The notes under the pieces are model-generated. The model was not told where the DNA came from, ran no database searches, and saw only the letters and a program-made list of their open reading frames with translations. From Aporrectodea caliginosa (lineage: Eukaryota > Annelida > Clitellata > Crassiclitellata > Lumbricidae): 64,000 nt of DNA. Location: contig JACEVL010000832.1 of the NCBI GenBank assembly GCA_020284085.1, forward strand, positions 720,501 through 784,500, in the 5' to 3' direction. Within the stretch, counting starts at the first letter, position 1; each line of letters starts with the position of its first letter. The position numbers and the translations under genes were made by a program. Positions 10,459 to 21,702 of this stretch are shown here, piece by piece.

Positions 10459-11720
10459 TCATTCGGGGCACTTATATAGCAGCGTCCCTATGGGATACCT
10501 ACTCAGAGGCCCTTCCAGCCAAACTCCGACTACAAAGAGCAGTTTTCAGATGCTTGTTAAAGGTCAGTCATTCAGATGAGAGAAATAGTGGACAGCAAAA
10601 GGAGGAGACTAAGTGACTGATGAATTCCTGAAATAAATAGTTTTAAGTTGTCGCTTGAAGAGTGAAATTGATGGAGCAGACCTTATTGATGAAAGAATTT
10701 ATTGCAGATCTTGGGTGGGGAGGAACTAAAAGCCGCCCACCAACAGCCTCATCCGACAAAAGGCTGACGAAGCTTCTGAAAATCATACTGGATCTTGTAA
10801 ACAGGGCAGTAACGTGATAGTTAGTCAGAGGTTCACGTAAGCAAGTTATTGAGCGTGAGTAAGTTTATGGCTAAGAGTTGATATTTTAAAGCAATGTGCT
10901 TTTAGACAGGAAGCCAATGAATTTGCGAAAGAATGCCAGCATATGAGAGTTTACTATTAGGGGAAACAAGGTGTGCTGTCAAGATCTGCACTCACAATAG
11001 TCTATTGACAGTATAGGAAGAAACAGGGTGAAGAATGGAACTACTATAGCTCAGTCTTTAATGAACAAGAGCAACAGTTACTGTAATGGAAATGGCTGAC
11101 CTGGTCATTTCCAATGCTGTTGATAATGATGACCTATCAGTAAGGACTGGTTGCATGAGCCTCAAGCAGGGCCGGATTAAGACTTCCGGGGCCCTAAGCC
11201 AATTGAGAGCCGTGTTAAGACATCTGGGGGCCATAACTCCAAAGTCAAGCAACAGTACGTGTCTCTTAACACAAAGTTCGAACCGTACGTAAACAATTCT
11301 TTCTAATGAAATATTGGCAAATTAATAATACATGCATTTACCTTTGTAAATTTGTCAATTAGGACCTTGTTACAATTTGATTTAATTTTTACTGATATTT
11401 GGGTCCCTCGAAACGTTGTTGAGCCCTAAACCAGGGTTTATTGGCTTATGCGTTAATCTGGCCCTGACCTCAAGGCTCTAAGATGAAATAAAGCAGTTTT
11501 ACGGGCAGCAGAAGCATGTCGTTCAAAATTAAAAGTGTAGTCACGTGTGGATCCAAGAGTTGTAAATTATTCTGACAGGTTAACGTTTGTATCGGCATAA
11601 AAATTTGATGAATGAGAGGCATTCCGACTTGGTGGGTTTAAGACAGAGGCCATTTTGACAGATCGTGAAATAAAGTTGCACAGACCTAGGTTTAACGAAG
11701 TGAGGCCTTCAACTGAGAAG
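10459..11720 (-). pseudogene. Decayed L2/CR1-like LINE, 3' half
   Basis: Reading the minus strand, fragments of a LINE reverse transcriptase C-terminal region appear in order but in shifting frames: a segment like NGLCLKPTKSECLSF near 11650, a segment like FERHASAARKTALFHL near 11510, and IHWLPV further on. Its 3' tail near 10459-10530 contains the complement of the CTCTGAGTAG motif seen at the end of the LINE at 33358-34469. Many stops and frameshifts make it dead. The hAT at 11167-11466 interrupts it. Confidence 0.65.
11167..11466. mobile_element. Small non-autonomous hAT (300 bp)
   Basis: The ends CAGGGCCGGATTAA and TTAATCTGGCCCTG are inverted repeats. The flanks GCCTCAAG (11159-11166) and ACCTCAAG (11467-11474) are an 8-bp TSD with one mismatch. 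The insertion site is within a LINE remnant, which reads on across it. No coding capacity. Confidence 0.85.
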
Positions 11721-12474
11721 GTAATACATGTCAGCTCGAAACACTAACTCGTGTAATGTATACCAGCAGTAAGGTTCGGAAAGTATTGGCTCTTAATACT
11801 CACGTGCTGTTTTATGCTTGTTTGATTCACCGTAGCTTTCTTATGTATGCATCCACTTGCTCGCTTGCTTGTGTATATCTAGGAGCCGGCATACTGCGTC
11901 GGAAATACAGACATCCATCCATTCCAATCCCAAGGAAGTGCTGCTAAATGGCTGGACACGGGTATCGTAATCGTAAAATCCTAATCTCTAAAGCGCTACT
12001 TAAAAGCCAGACGCAGCGCTGCAACTCATTCCTGAGTGCTACGTCGCGTCAGATGGGTTGTTCATACATAGCAAGTAAAAAAACAAAAACCGGAAGCTGA
12101 ATGCCTGGAACGATGACGAGTGCTTAAAGGGAATAAACCTTCTGTCCGATGAATACATCTTGGCAGCTTCTAGAAATGTTCATTTCAGTTCTGGTTCATT
12201 TGGATTTCATTTCAAAGACGCTTTAGTAAGATACATACATACATAAACCTACATACGTACATGCATACATACGCAAGTACGGTACGTCAATAGTCTTACT
12301 CACATTCAAACATATTACTCACATTCAAACATACACACATACATAAATAAATGCATACATATAAATTGTCAAGTTGCAAGCACTGGGTTGCACAGATAAG
12401 ACTGTATGAAACAAGGGAGCAAACCATAAACGTCTTCAGACGATTTACATTGGGGCGCTAGTCTGAGCGGGAGC
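11721..12474. other. No gene recognised
   Basis: Contains short CATA-type repeats at about 12232-12270 and 12315-12365. No coding or element signal beyond these. Confidence 0.45.
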
Positions 12475-12725
12475 TGTAGGAGGAGGAAGAAGAGGACGAG
12501 GACGAGGATAGAAGAAGGAAGAGCAGAGGAAGAAGAGGAGAAGGCGGAGAAGGAGGAGGAGAAAAAGAGGAGGAGAAGGCGGAGAAGGAGTAAGAGAAGA
12601 GGTGGAGGAAGAAGAAGAAGGAAAGGAGGAGAAGACGAAGAAGAAGGACGAGAGGAGGGGAGAAGTTGAAGGAGGAGAGAAGAAAAGGAGAGGAGTAGAA
12701 GAACAGGAGGAGGAGGAGAAGAATC
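12475..12725. repeat. Polypurine (GGA/GAA) tract
   Basis: About 250 bases almost wholly G and A on the plus strand, built of GAGGAGAAG-like units. The serine- and leucine-rich open frames on the other strand are artefacts of this composition. Confidence 0.9.
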
Positions 12726-13157
12726 TCATGTTCTCTGTATAACAATGCCATTGTTTGATCCTCTTCATGTTGGTCAGTCATCCGTTCGCTTCTTTCTTTG
12801 CGTCGCTGTACTCGATGACGAATTGCGAAAGAAATTTGGCTTTGTATACGAAACTCATAAAAGGTAAAAACTGGAATGATATGGCGAAAGGCAAAACGTC
12901 CGCTTGCAACACTTCACAGATTCATTCGAAAGCAAATACCACCAGGTACAGGTCAACAGGCGAAGCCTTTCTAAAGGCAATGGATGATGTCATGCAGGGG
13001 CGCCGCTAGGCGTACGCACTTACGCTAGTGCGTACAGCGCTGAAAGGCTAAGAAATGAAAAATTGCAAATGAAAAAAGTGAAATATTATTAAGTTATAAA
13101 ATTATAAAAACTTAGATACTAGTTTTAACAGGTCAATTAACAGTCTAACACCATCTA

Positions 13158-13735
13158 GTGGTTTATATCTCATACCTTTCCTCACGCTCTTTCACTGTCA
13201 ATGCCGCTGGTCACTCGTCTAATCCGCACACGCTCACCTGCGGTGTTCCTCAAGGTTCTGCTCTCGGTCCTTTGCTGTTAATTCTTTACACCTCCCCACT
13301 TGGGAAACTCAATTCCTCATCCTCTGCTTTTCATCACCTCTATGCCGACGACACACAACTCTTCATATCTTTCACCCTCACTGCCTTCCAGATGCACTAG
13401 ATCACTTACGCAACACCATCACTCAGATTTCAGTCTGCATGGATAAACGCTGACCTGCTATCTCTTAACTCTTCAAAAACAGGACTTCTCATTATTGGCC
13501 TCCACGAGCAATTAAACAAACTAGCATATCCGCCCGACCTTTGTCCGAAAGATCTCACTTCTCCCGTACCTTACTCTTCTCCTGTTCGCAATCTTGGAAT
13601 CATTTTCGATAAGAACCTTACCTTTTCCGATCACATCACCTTTGTCAATTGCGCCCTATACTTGACTACAAGACCGAGTGTACAATAACCTTAAATTGTT
13701 CATTCCAAACTCGACTAATGTAACTCCTTTTTAAC
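13158..13735 (+). pseudogene. L2/CR1-like reverse transcriptase fragment
   Basis: The frame at 13158-13400 contains the RT motifs CGVPQGSALGPLL and LYADDTQL (the YADD catalytic motif). The homology runs on past stops with NSSKTGLL and RNLGIIFD to a segment like VHSKLD near 13700. Both the 5' part and the 3' end are missing, and the frame is broken. APE-type LINEs of the L2/CR1/Jockey group carry this motif order. Confidence 0.8.
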
Positions 13736-13939
13736 AGCATCTACTAGGAGTTTTTGAAGAGAAGAGACTAGTTTCGAGTGGAAAGCCTTGGGTGATGGAT
13801 AGAGGAGCCTGATGCGGATGATGGTGGGTGATTGGAGATGATGGTTGAGGAACCAAAAAAGTGCGGAATTCAGGAGGTAGATCGTTTCAGAGATGTGCTG
13901 CATTGTTGGATATGGCTTGGTTGGAGAACTTGAGGTGAA

Positions 13940-15154
13940 CAGGGGCTTCTATCCCTATACCGGGCGGGCGCAAGTTGAGCCCAGTGAAAAACAGAGGGGG
14001 AAATGTTTCTTTTCATTTTTTATCACACTTTCTACAAGTTAGCCTACAGAGTCTTCACTCACAGTCCTGTGAAAGACCCACTTTACTTTTCTTGTATAAC
14101 TTAGTGTGAACCGGTGACATTGTCCCATTAAGTCGCTGGATTTTGTTAACACACTCTAGTCCTACTTAATGTGTTATGGAGTTCTCACACTTAATCGTGC
14201 AACATTATCGTCTTGAGAGTTGTGGAAAATAAACATTTACATTCGTTTCAACTTAAAAACATGCTTTCACCTACGTATTTCATTAACGAAAATACTATAC
14301 CATAATGCCTAAATGCTTGACTCAAGTTGAGTAGATTGATGAATTTGTTGCATTTCGGTGATTGTGAATGCGAGATTTTAATCTAGCCCAGTGCTTCCCA
14401 AACTTTACAGTCTCACGGACCGGCAGGAATTAACTTTCCATTGTCACGGACTGGGAGGAATTTTTTCCACTGCAGGAGGACCGGTGCAAAATTTATTAAT
14501 TATTTCTGTGTTTCGTTTTTGATCACTCAAATTCCTCAAAATGTATTAAAACTGATTTAAATGCATGTTTAGCCAATTCTATGACTCTACTGCCCTGTAA
14601 ATGTTGGCCTAATAAGTGTTTTTGCTATGACTTTTAAAAATATAATAGTCATTTCTTGATTCCGAGACAATTTGACCAGTTTCTTGACTCACTTTGCGGA
14701 CCGGCAACTGAGGGCTCGCGGACCGGCACCAGTCCGCGGACCACCTCTTTGGGAAGCACTGATCTAGCCTACTTAATTCACACCCGCACGTTGACTCGCC
14801 TGCTTAAACATTGAACAACTTTACCGGTAATCCTCCATTTTAGGTGCTTTAATTATTTTTGCATTGGTATCCATTGCATATGGTCAATTTCAAATGGAAG
14901 CTGGATTGATGAAAATAATTGTTTGCCTAAATGGAAGCTGGATTGACGAAAGAAATCTTCGCATAAATAGAAGTTGGATTGATGATATTTCAGCAGACGA
15001 AAGCTATGAATTGGGTCTACAGTCACATTTATTTTATCAGAAATGAGCTAAAACTCACATCGGCAATATTGGATCTGGGAGAGCGGGGAGGTCCGGGCCA
15101 TGGGGGGGGAGGGAAGGGATTGAGCCCGGTTGTTTAGGGGGATAGAAGCCACTG
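13940..15154. mobile_element. Non-autonomous hAT element, family X copy B
   Basis: The ends CAGGGGCTTCTATCC and GGATAGAAGCCACTG are flanked by the perfect TSD GAGGTGAA (13932-13939 and 15155-15162). It is an inverted relative of 6401-7074 with the same terminal and subterminal sequences. It is longer than copy A partly because the hAT at 14389-14761 is nested in it. Degenerate repeats containing TGGAAGCTGGATTGA lie at 14890-15000. Confidence 0.9.
14389..14761. mobile_element. Small hAT nested in a hAT
   Basis: The 373-base element starts CAGTGCTTCCCAAAC and ends TTTGGGAAGCACTG, with the perfect TSD ATCTAGCC (14381-14388 and 14762-14769). GCGGACCGGCA-like motifs occur near the right end. Its termini resemble widespread hAT MITEs of the CAGTG(C/T)TTCCCAA type. 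Confidence 0.92.
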
Positions 15155-15219
15155 GAGGTGAATAGTGACCGGAGGTCGAGAAAGAGTGAGAACGGAGGAT
15201 GAACGGGTAGAGTGAAGAG

Positions 15220-16161
15220 CAGGCCTGGATTAACCATGGGTCCAGTGGGCCCAGTGGGTCCACAGACCCAGGCCTTCTAAAAACTTCACAAATAAGGGGC
15301 CTGCCATTATTAATGTATACCTTAAACATTTCATACATTCTAATGCTGTCCTTAACTAGTATTTTAGTTTTCAAATGTTAGATCGTTGACATGTAACAAC
15401 AGGAATATGTTTAAACAAGCTAGTTTTACTGCAGACTAACAACGTTAGTCACTTGTAACTCGACAGCTAAGACAATTATGAGATTTGTGACCGTTGGCTC
15501 CTTTAGGTCGTTAGGGTTCCCACTTCCCATGACAGTTTACTCTGCTGTGGCTGGTGATAGGCCTCTTCCGCCCATCACCATCGCCTCTCCAAATGCTGCA
15601 AATAATTATGAAGGAATACAATTTGCTATCAGGATTTCCGAATGTTTGCATTGCTCTGGGTATATATATCTTACACTTTCTGTGTCTAACTGCAGCGGTG
15701 GTATATCACTTAGTCACCCAAGCTTCTTCCGCCCATCACCATCGCCTCTCCAAATGCTGTAAATAATTTTGAAGGAAACAATTTGATATAAGGATTTCCG
15801 AATGTTTGCATTGCTCTGGGTATATCTTAGACTTCCAGTGTTTAACTGTAGCACAGTAGCGGTGAAAGATCCCTTAGTCACCTAAATCGCATGGGAATGC
15901 TTTAATATCAACGACAGAGCAAGATAGACTGAGAAATTAACAGTACTGTTATGTACAATAAGTGTAAAATTGTGCAACGGCTAGATTTTCAGGATATTGT
16001 TGACAGTTTTTCTATTATGAAAGCAGGTCGTAAATAGTTTCAAATTCACAAATATCTGTTCTATAATTTAAATTTCGTCAACACTTTTTTAAACATATAT
16101 TAATTTTGGGGCCTACTATACAATTTTGGGACCAGGCCTACAAAATGTTAATCCGGCCGTG
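15220..16161. mobile_element. Non-autonomous hAT in a LINE remnant
   Basis: The ends CAGGCCTGGATTAA and TTAATCCGGCCGTG are imperfect inverted repeats, flanked by the perfect TSD GTGAAGAG (15212-15219 and 16162-16169). It contains a 161-base tandem duplication beginning at GCCCATCACC (15570 and 15731). The termini resemble those of 11167-11466, so the two may be related families. Confidence 0.88.
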
Positions 16162-16893
16162 GTGAAGAGGTCGCGAAGATATCTGGGTTGGGAGTATTGC
16201 AGAAAGTTGTATACCTTAGTGATAGGACTTTGAAGTGAATTCGCTCTGGGATTTTTAACCAAAGGAGTGATTTGAGGATGGCAGTGATATGATGATGCTT
16301 AGGCGTTCTGGTGACGGTTCTCGCTAGTGAGTTTTGGATGAGCTGCAGACGCTTTACTTTGGTGGATTCGATGTTGAGAAAGAGGGAATTGCAGTAGTCA
16401 AGCTTTGAGTGGACAATAGAGGTAGCACTGTTGGAGGCAGTTTTGAAGTTGAGCATGGGTCGGATGCGGCGGAGGTCACGAATGTGCATGAAGCAGGAGC
16501 GCGAAAGGTTGGAGATGTGGTTAGAGAAGGAGAGATGTGGATCAAAAGCAACACCAAGATTGCGGACAGAGGCATCAAAGGTGAAGGTAAGAGATGAAGA
16601 GTTAGTGGATAGGTGTATTAAAAGATCTTAGCTACGAGTGACAGCTGGTTAATGCTAGCACTAAAATAATAGATCAATTTTGTTCAGATGACTGCTTAAA
16701 ATGTTACCATTACAGTCTGAAAATTCCCCTCCTCAAACCCCTCCCCCTATCGGCGCTGCGCCCTCAGCGATCGTCCTTCGGACGCTCGTTCATAATACCC
16801 CACATACCTTCGTCCCCGGACCCCGGCCTACGTGTGATCTTCGGCCTATTGTGCGTACACAATTAAAATCCTGGCGGCGCCGCTGATGTCATG

Positions 16894-17030
16894 CAACAAA
16901 AGATTTGTATAATACCTTTCAAGTACTTTCTAGAAAGCTTGCTGTATGGCTGAGCTAAACAAATATGGTTTTGGGTACAGAGAAACTGTGTGTTTAGCCG
17001 AGTCAACTGAGACAGTTTACAATACATTTC
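16894..17030. other. Short intergenic stretch
   Basis: Flank of the outer hAT insertion and, on the minus strand, the region just after the stop of the candidate exon at 17031-17456. I see no clear AATAAA signal for that strand here. Confidence 0.4.
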
Positions 17031-17456
17031 TTAAAGGAAATATGTTTCAAGAGGAAGGTCCGATGCATGAAAAAGCCCGATGAGCTCAGACCGATATGCG
17101 GAAGCGAGACGCCTGTAAAACTCCACGGGCAACAGAGCGTAGCTATCTGCAACCATTACTGGAACACAAAGCTCTTTTATGCATACACTATGCAGCGCAT
17201 TGTCAACCATAAGAGATTGTTCAAATAGTAGGATATCTTGAATCGAATCCTCCGTAGGAAGCCAGTGCAGCATTTCTCGCATACAATCAAATAAAAATGC
17301 GAATATTTTGGCTGATTGGCCACCACTCGATGCGGCACAGTTGACCAACAGATGTCTGATAGCTGCAGTGATGTCTAGGGTCTCGGCCACAATCATTAAC
17401 CGCTGCTGACTAATATATCTTGCCAAACGGTTTCTATAAGTAGGCCAATTATTGGA
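17031..17456 (-). CDS. Unidentified candidate terminal exon (141 codons)
   Basis: On the minus strand a good 3' splice site (CGCCCCCGTCTTGCAG) is followed by 141 open codons and a stop. The predicted peptide is of ordinary composition, mostly alpha-helical in character, and includes DITAAIRHLLVNCAASS and LLPVEFYRRLASAYRSEL. It is not made of repeats and resembles no transposon protein I know. I do not recognise the family. Other exons, if real, would lie to the right on the minus strand, but I could not find a matching one before the Helitron at 17650. It could also be a pseudogene fragment. Confidence 0.4.
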   Translation of the reverse strand, partial: SNNWPTYRNRLARYISQQRLMIVAETLDITAAIRHLLVNCAASSGGQSAKIFAFLFDCMREMLHWLPTEDSIQDILLFEQSLMVDNALHSVCIKELCVPVMVADSYALLPVEFYRRLASAYRSELIGLFHASDLPLETYFL

Positions 17457-17649
17457 CTGCAAGACGGGGGCGTTATGGCTTCACAATATCATGGACGCAT
17501 GCATGGTCTGTGTAGACTGTAGAGACTCCTTACACAATATTACAGTATATGCATACATGTATAATTATGCAGTCATATGCTCATACATAGATACAAACAA
17601 ACCTACGCGTATATAAATAAATATAAATGCATACGTGCATACACGTACA

Positions 17650-18409
17650 TCTATATTATAAGGCAAAGTCTGGTTATTCTGTCCTTCCGTATGTTTGTCT
17701 GTCCGGCTAAAGGCTCCGAAACGGAACGGTTCAGCGAATTGACAAATTTTACAAAACATTATTACGCCACGTCTAGGTCAACGCGACTATTTTCAGTTCG
17801 CAATTTTATTTAAACGCCGATATATGGCCATTTTAAATTTCCAACTTTTTCAACGAGACTATTTCAATACCGGCCATAGTATGGCCATTCGTCCACGTCA
17901 CGCGGGCTAACTATGCAATCGTACGTCACACGGAGCATCTAGGTCAACGCTCTGATTCGCAACCAATCACGATGACCGTTGATTTCAAATCAGAAGTGGT
18001 CACGCCCACGGCTGAATTTATAGGTCATCGGACTTAAAAATTCGCCAATGCAACACTTTAGGGATACGAAATTTTTAATGAACGTTTTCATTTGAATTTC
18101 TATAGATCTCAACCCAACTTTATTTCAACTCAAAATTTACTTTAAATTCCGATATTTTGACATTTTAAGTTTCGATGTGGTCATAGTCTGTTTCAATGCC
18201 ATTGAAATCTAGCTACGCAGGTGTATAATTATATTGCGTAGAGTTGAATTTTAAACAATTTCAAGCCAGCGCGTAAATTCGCCGGAGGGACACACGAAAC
18301 ATGTGCATATCGTTAAATTCAAATTCAAGGGCGCTGACGAAGATGTCGTTAAATTCAAATACACGGGCGCTGAGGAAAACCCGGGCGAACGCCGGGTAAA
18401 AACTGCTAG
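17650..18409 (+). mobile_element. Non-autonomous Helitron
   Basis: The 5' end reads TCTATATTATAAGGCAAAG and is preceded by A. The 3' end has the GC-rich hairpin CCCGGGCGAACGCCGGG followed 13 bases later by the terminal CTAG (18406-18409). These are classic Helitron termini. The 760 bases code for no Rep/helicase. The base after CTAG is C rather than the usual T, which may be a later mutation. Sequence rich in CATA repeats follows. Confidence 0.8.
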
Positions 18410-18417
18410 CAATCATA

Positions 18418-18843
18418 TAAATATACATACATACAAATACACATGTCATACACGCATACATACGTACGTACACGTACATATGTCAATATGCATACATACA
18501 TACATACATACATACATACATACATACACACGCATACATATGTACGTACACGTAGGCTACATATGTAAATATACAATCATACATGCATACTAACGAAAAA
18601 AACTCTCGCATACATAAGTATGTACAAGTACATTATATAAATATACATGCATGCATACGTACATGCATACATGCATACATGCATGCATACATACATACAT
18701 ACACACATACATACATACACACATGACATACATACATACATACATGCATACACACATACATAATACATACATAAATACACACATACATACATACATACAC
18801 ACATACATACATACATACACACATACATACATACATACATACA

Positions 18844-18874
<31 letters not shown>

Positions 18875-18880
18875 GTAGTT
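18418..18880. repeat. (CATA)n-rich microsatellite region
   Basis: Irregular CATA, CACA and CATG units interrupted by ~50 bases at 18590-18640. Long cysteine/methionine/tyrosine or histidine/threonine open frames here are artefacts. Confidence 0.92.
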
Positions 18881-19590
18881 GCATACATCTTGACGATGGA
18901 ATTCAGCCGTAAGAATTCTTCGCACATTGAAAGACTAGAACTAAAGGCGGCGCATAACAAATTCTCAAAGACAAAACATTAAGTAACAAACGACGATGGA
19001 TTACAGATGGCTGATGCGCCTTTTATTCGGAGACGACTGTGGCGCCGCGTGGTGATCGGAGAACCGAACTATAGTCGTCACCGCCTGGGTGCATAAAACG
19101 GCCGAAATGTTTCACAGCGACTCTTAATCCTCCGAGAGTATTTCAGTAAGCTGTGCCAGATTTTGTCCGGCAAAGCGCCACCTATTGGGCCTACATCGCA
19201 TTCATAGGCGGAAGGAGCCAGTTGGACCACGTGAAGCCACACAGAAGAGGCCCCGTGGGATCGAAAATTCGAAATGCGTCAAAGAAACGCCAGAAGAAGC
19301 CGAAGCCGCAAACGTCGTAAAAAGATTCAACTTCCTACTCTGACTCGACGCAACGCTCGTTAATAAGCTGGTGCCCTGCGCTTGGCCTTTGATTGGCGCT
19401 TTAGAAGTTTGAAGCCTACGATTGTGAACCCCCCTCCGCCCATCATCAGAATTTATGAAGTTTTAGCATCAAGGTAACGCGTAGCCTGTTCCTAAAGCTG
19501 AATGCACCATTTCTTCAAAGCCTTTCGAAGCACTAAGCAAATTGTGTAACGCGTCTAAATACGTACAGCTGCTGTAGGCATATTTACGTA
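18881..19590. other. No gene recognised
   Basis: Moderately GC-rich at 19000-19440 but with no open frame or motif I can assign. Confidence 0.4.
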
Positions 19591-19761
19591 GACATATTGT
19601 AACAATAAGCAGTAACTAAAATTAACTAAAATTTAAAGCCAGTAACCATAACTATAACGAAAAAATAATATATCTATAACTGTAACTATAACTAAAATAA
19701 GAAACCATTAACTATAACTGTAACTGTAACTAAAATAAAATCTGTAAGGAGAATCACACTG
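19591..19761 (-). mobile_element. Truncated hAT rich in GTTATA-type repeats
   Basis: The right end GAGAATCACACTG (19749-19761) is the complement of the terminus CAGTGTGATT of the complete element at 41321-41867. The body consists of the same TAACTATAAC-type hexamers. The other terminus and the TSD are not found. Confidence 0.65.
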
Positions 19762-19984
19762 ATCACGTATAGCAGGCATAGGGAGCAGCGGAATATAATT
19801 TCATAATTAGCACTTATTAATAACTAATGCAGAAGAGCTTATATTTCTTCGCAGAAGATAATGCTCACCAAAATAGAAACTTATTCGCAAAGATATTAAG
19901 TGTCATTTGTGAAGGCCAAGATAATGGTTGCATCAACTAATAATAACAAAAGAGTAGCAGAGCCGTCAGAAGATATTGCTTCAA

Positions 19985-20235
19985 GCAGAACCCATAGAAG
20001 AGAAGAAAAGCAGTCCCTTAAGCTAGCCTGGGACGCAGCCATGGGTATCAACTGTTAGCGACTTCATTTTCTTAGCCTCGGCATATGAGGGCGGGTGGCC
20101 AGTCCTCTCCCTCGCCGTCTCAACTTCCCACCGACAGTACTCGTTATGGCTGAGTTCAGTGAGTTGTCTGTGGGTGCAAGTGGAACAGAAATCTGGAATC
20201 AAATTTCTGCCTTGACGGGGATAACGATGCAATAA
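19985..20235 (-). repeat. Composite tRNA-derived repeat, copy 2
   Basis: Shares TTAGCGACTTCATTTTCTT, CCTCTCCCTCGC and AAATTTCTG...GGGGAT with 9265-9775 in the same order, without the ~245-base insertion found there. Confidence 0.6.
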
Positions 20236-21439
20236 AAAGCGTCTCAGTGGCAGAACTTAAAAAAGACCGCAAGCAACAACAGCGTTTATTTTGATGTCCA
20301 ATTTCTTAAACATCCCCAAAAGCCTCACAAACACAGGTGTAAGGTTTCTCGTTCTTGATGCTTTCCTAACGTCGTGCCATTAAACGACGACTTCTCTAAG
20401 TATTCATGAGGGCCGTATTAACCCTCTACCATAAACCAGCACACTCCGATTGACGATTGAGAAACTGGGCATCACAGTAAACATCATCAAATGCGTCGCA
20501 ATCATAAAGGGTTTCTCCAGGTCCTTATTGCACCGAAGAAAGTGAAGAATGACGCTAAAAAGCAAATAACTCTTGCCAACACGATTTCGGTTATCGAACG
20601 ACCATCCCCGGTGCACTGTTGAGAGCAATGCATCCGGAGTTATATAAACCTACCAGCATGAGAGCACGTGGAGCCCATATAAGTCCCATATCTTCACGTG
20701 GGACCATCATGGAGCTTATACATTATTGGCATCTTAAACGGTAAAACACTGGAAAATTGATCTTAAAATTTCGTCAAAATTAGCAATTAGCATTTAATGT
20801 GTTTTCTATGATTGTATAAGACAAAGGTTATAGTCAATATTGAACGCTGTCCGTTGTAAAAGCCTAATCTGACTACAGAGTCGCTGAGAGTCACCTAAAA
20901 AGCGCGATATATAAATTGGCTTGATATAATTATAAATAAAGGATAATTAAAGGATATTCTTACATACTTATATATTCACTTACAAACATGCATGCAAACA
21001 TACAAACTTACCTACATACATAATACATACATGCACACAAACATACAAATCTGCGTCAAATAAATAAAAATTAAATTTAAAAGAATTATAGCCTATGCCT
21101 AACTCATATAAGCTCAGCTAAACCAAAACGTCGCGTGTGCATTTAGCAATCAGCTGCAATTAACACACAATATCATCCATTTCACAGTTTTTTCTATTAT
21201 TGCAGAGAGTGGTCGAATATTCGATACTTCAGCCAATCCCTATAAACGCAGCAGCCACCGCAGACTGCACGTGCGGCGGTTGTATATATATATATATATA
21301 TACGCACGTGGCAATACAAGATACAAGGTATACATATAAAACGCGTTTTTAGTAAGTGTCACTCTATCTATATATGTAGACATATATCAGGTGTATAAGC
21401 TGAGGGTATATATATATGCATTTGTGTATGTGTGCATAC

Positions 21440-21702
21440 CAGTGGTTAAATTGCTCATCCAGAGGTGCCGGGTCTCCAAGTCTTTACGAATTTAAAATTA
21501 AGCCTAGCTGGCAAATCTATAACCGACATAATATTATTTATGCGTATATGTAGGCTATGTAGTTATCAATACTTATCACTTTTATATGGCGTTTTCGAGT
21601 TTAAATAGACTCGGACAAAATACAAAATGCATGAAACGAGGCACATCATCGATTATTGCAATCATAAACATTAACTTAAAAGAAATAAACATTATTTAAC
21701 AT
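21440..21702. other. Left end region of the 10 kb hAT
   Basis: Terminal inverted repeat and subterminal sequence before the 27-bp array. No coding signal. Confidence 0.6.

Larger units (their letters stand above)
13720..16620 (-). pseudogene. L2/CR1-like LINE 3' half, split by two hATs
   Basis: The pieces read in order on the minus strand. At 16620-16170 there is the RT C-terminal part with IVHSKLDYCNSLFLN and RLQLIQNSLART. At 15219-15163 and 13931-13720 the end region follows, with an NDLPPEFRT-like motif next to an in-frame stop where tryptophan would be expected. The interruptions at 15220-16161 and 13940-15154 are hATs with intact TSDs, so the LINE predates them. It is inactive. Confidence 0.75.
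12995..16885. mobile_element. Outer hAT element hosting nested elements
   Basis: It starts CAGGGGCGCCGCTAGG and ends CCTGGCGGCGCCGCTG, inverted repeats of about 16 bases, and both ends have a subterminal GTGCGTACA. It is flanked by the perfect 8-bp duplication ATGTCATG (12987-12994 and 16886-16893). It spans 3,891 bases because LINE pieces and the hATs at 13940-15154, 14389-14761 and 15220-16161 lie inside. I found no transposase. Confidence 0.88.

Noticed and set aside
13158..16620. Twin-priming inversion of a single LINE
   Set aside because: The plus-strand RT piece lies beyond the 3' end of the minus-strand LINE, while twin priming would invert the 5' part next to the middle of the element; two separate copies or a later rearrangement fit better.
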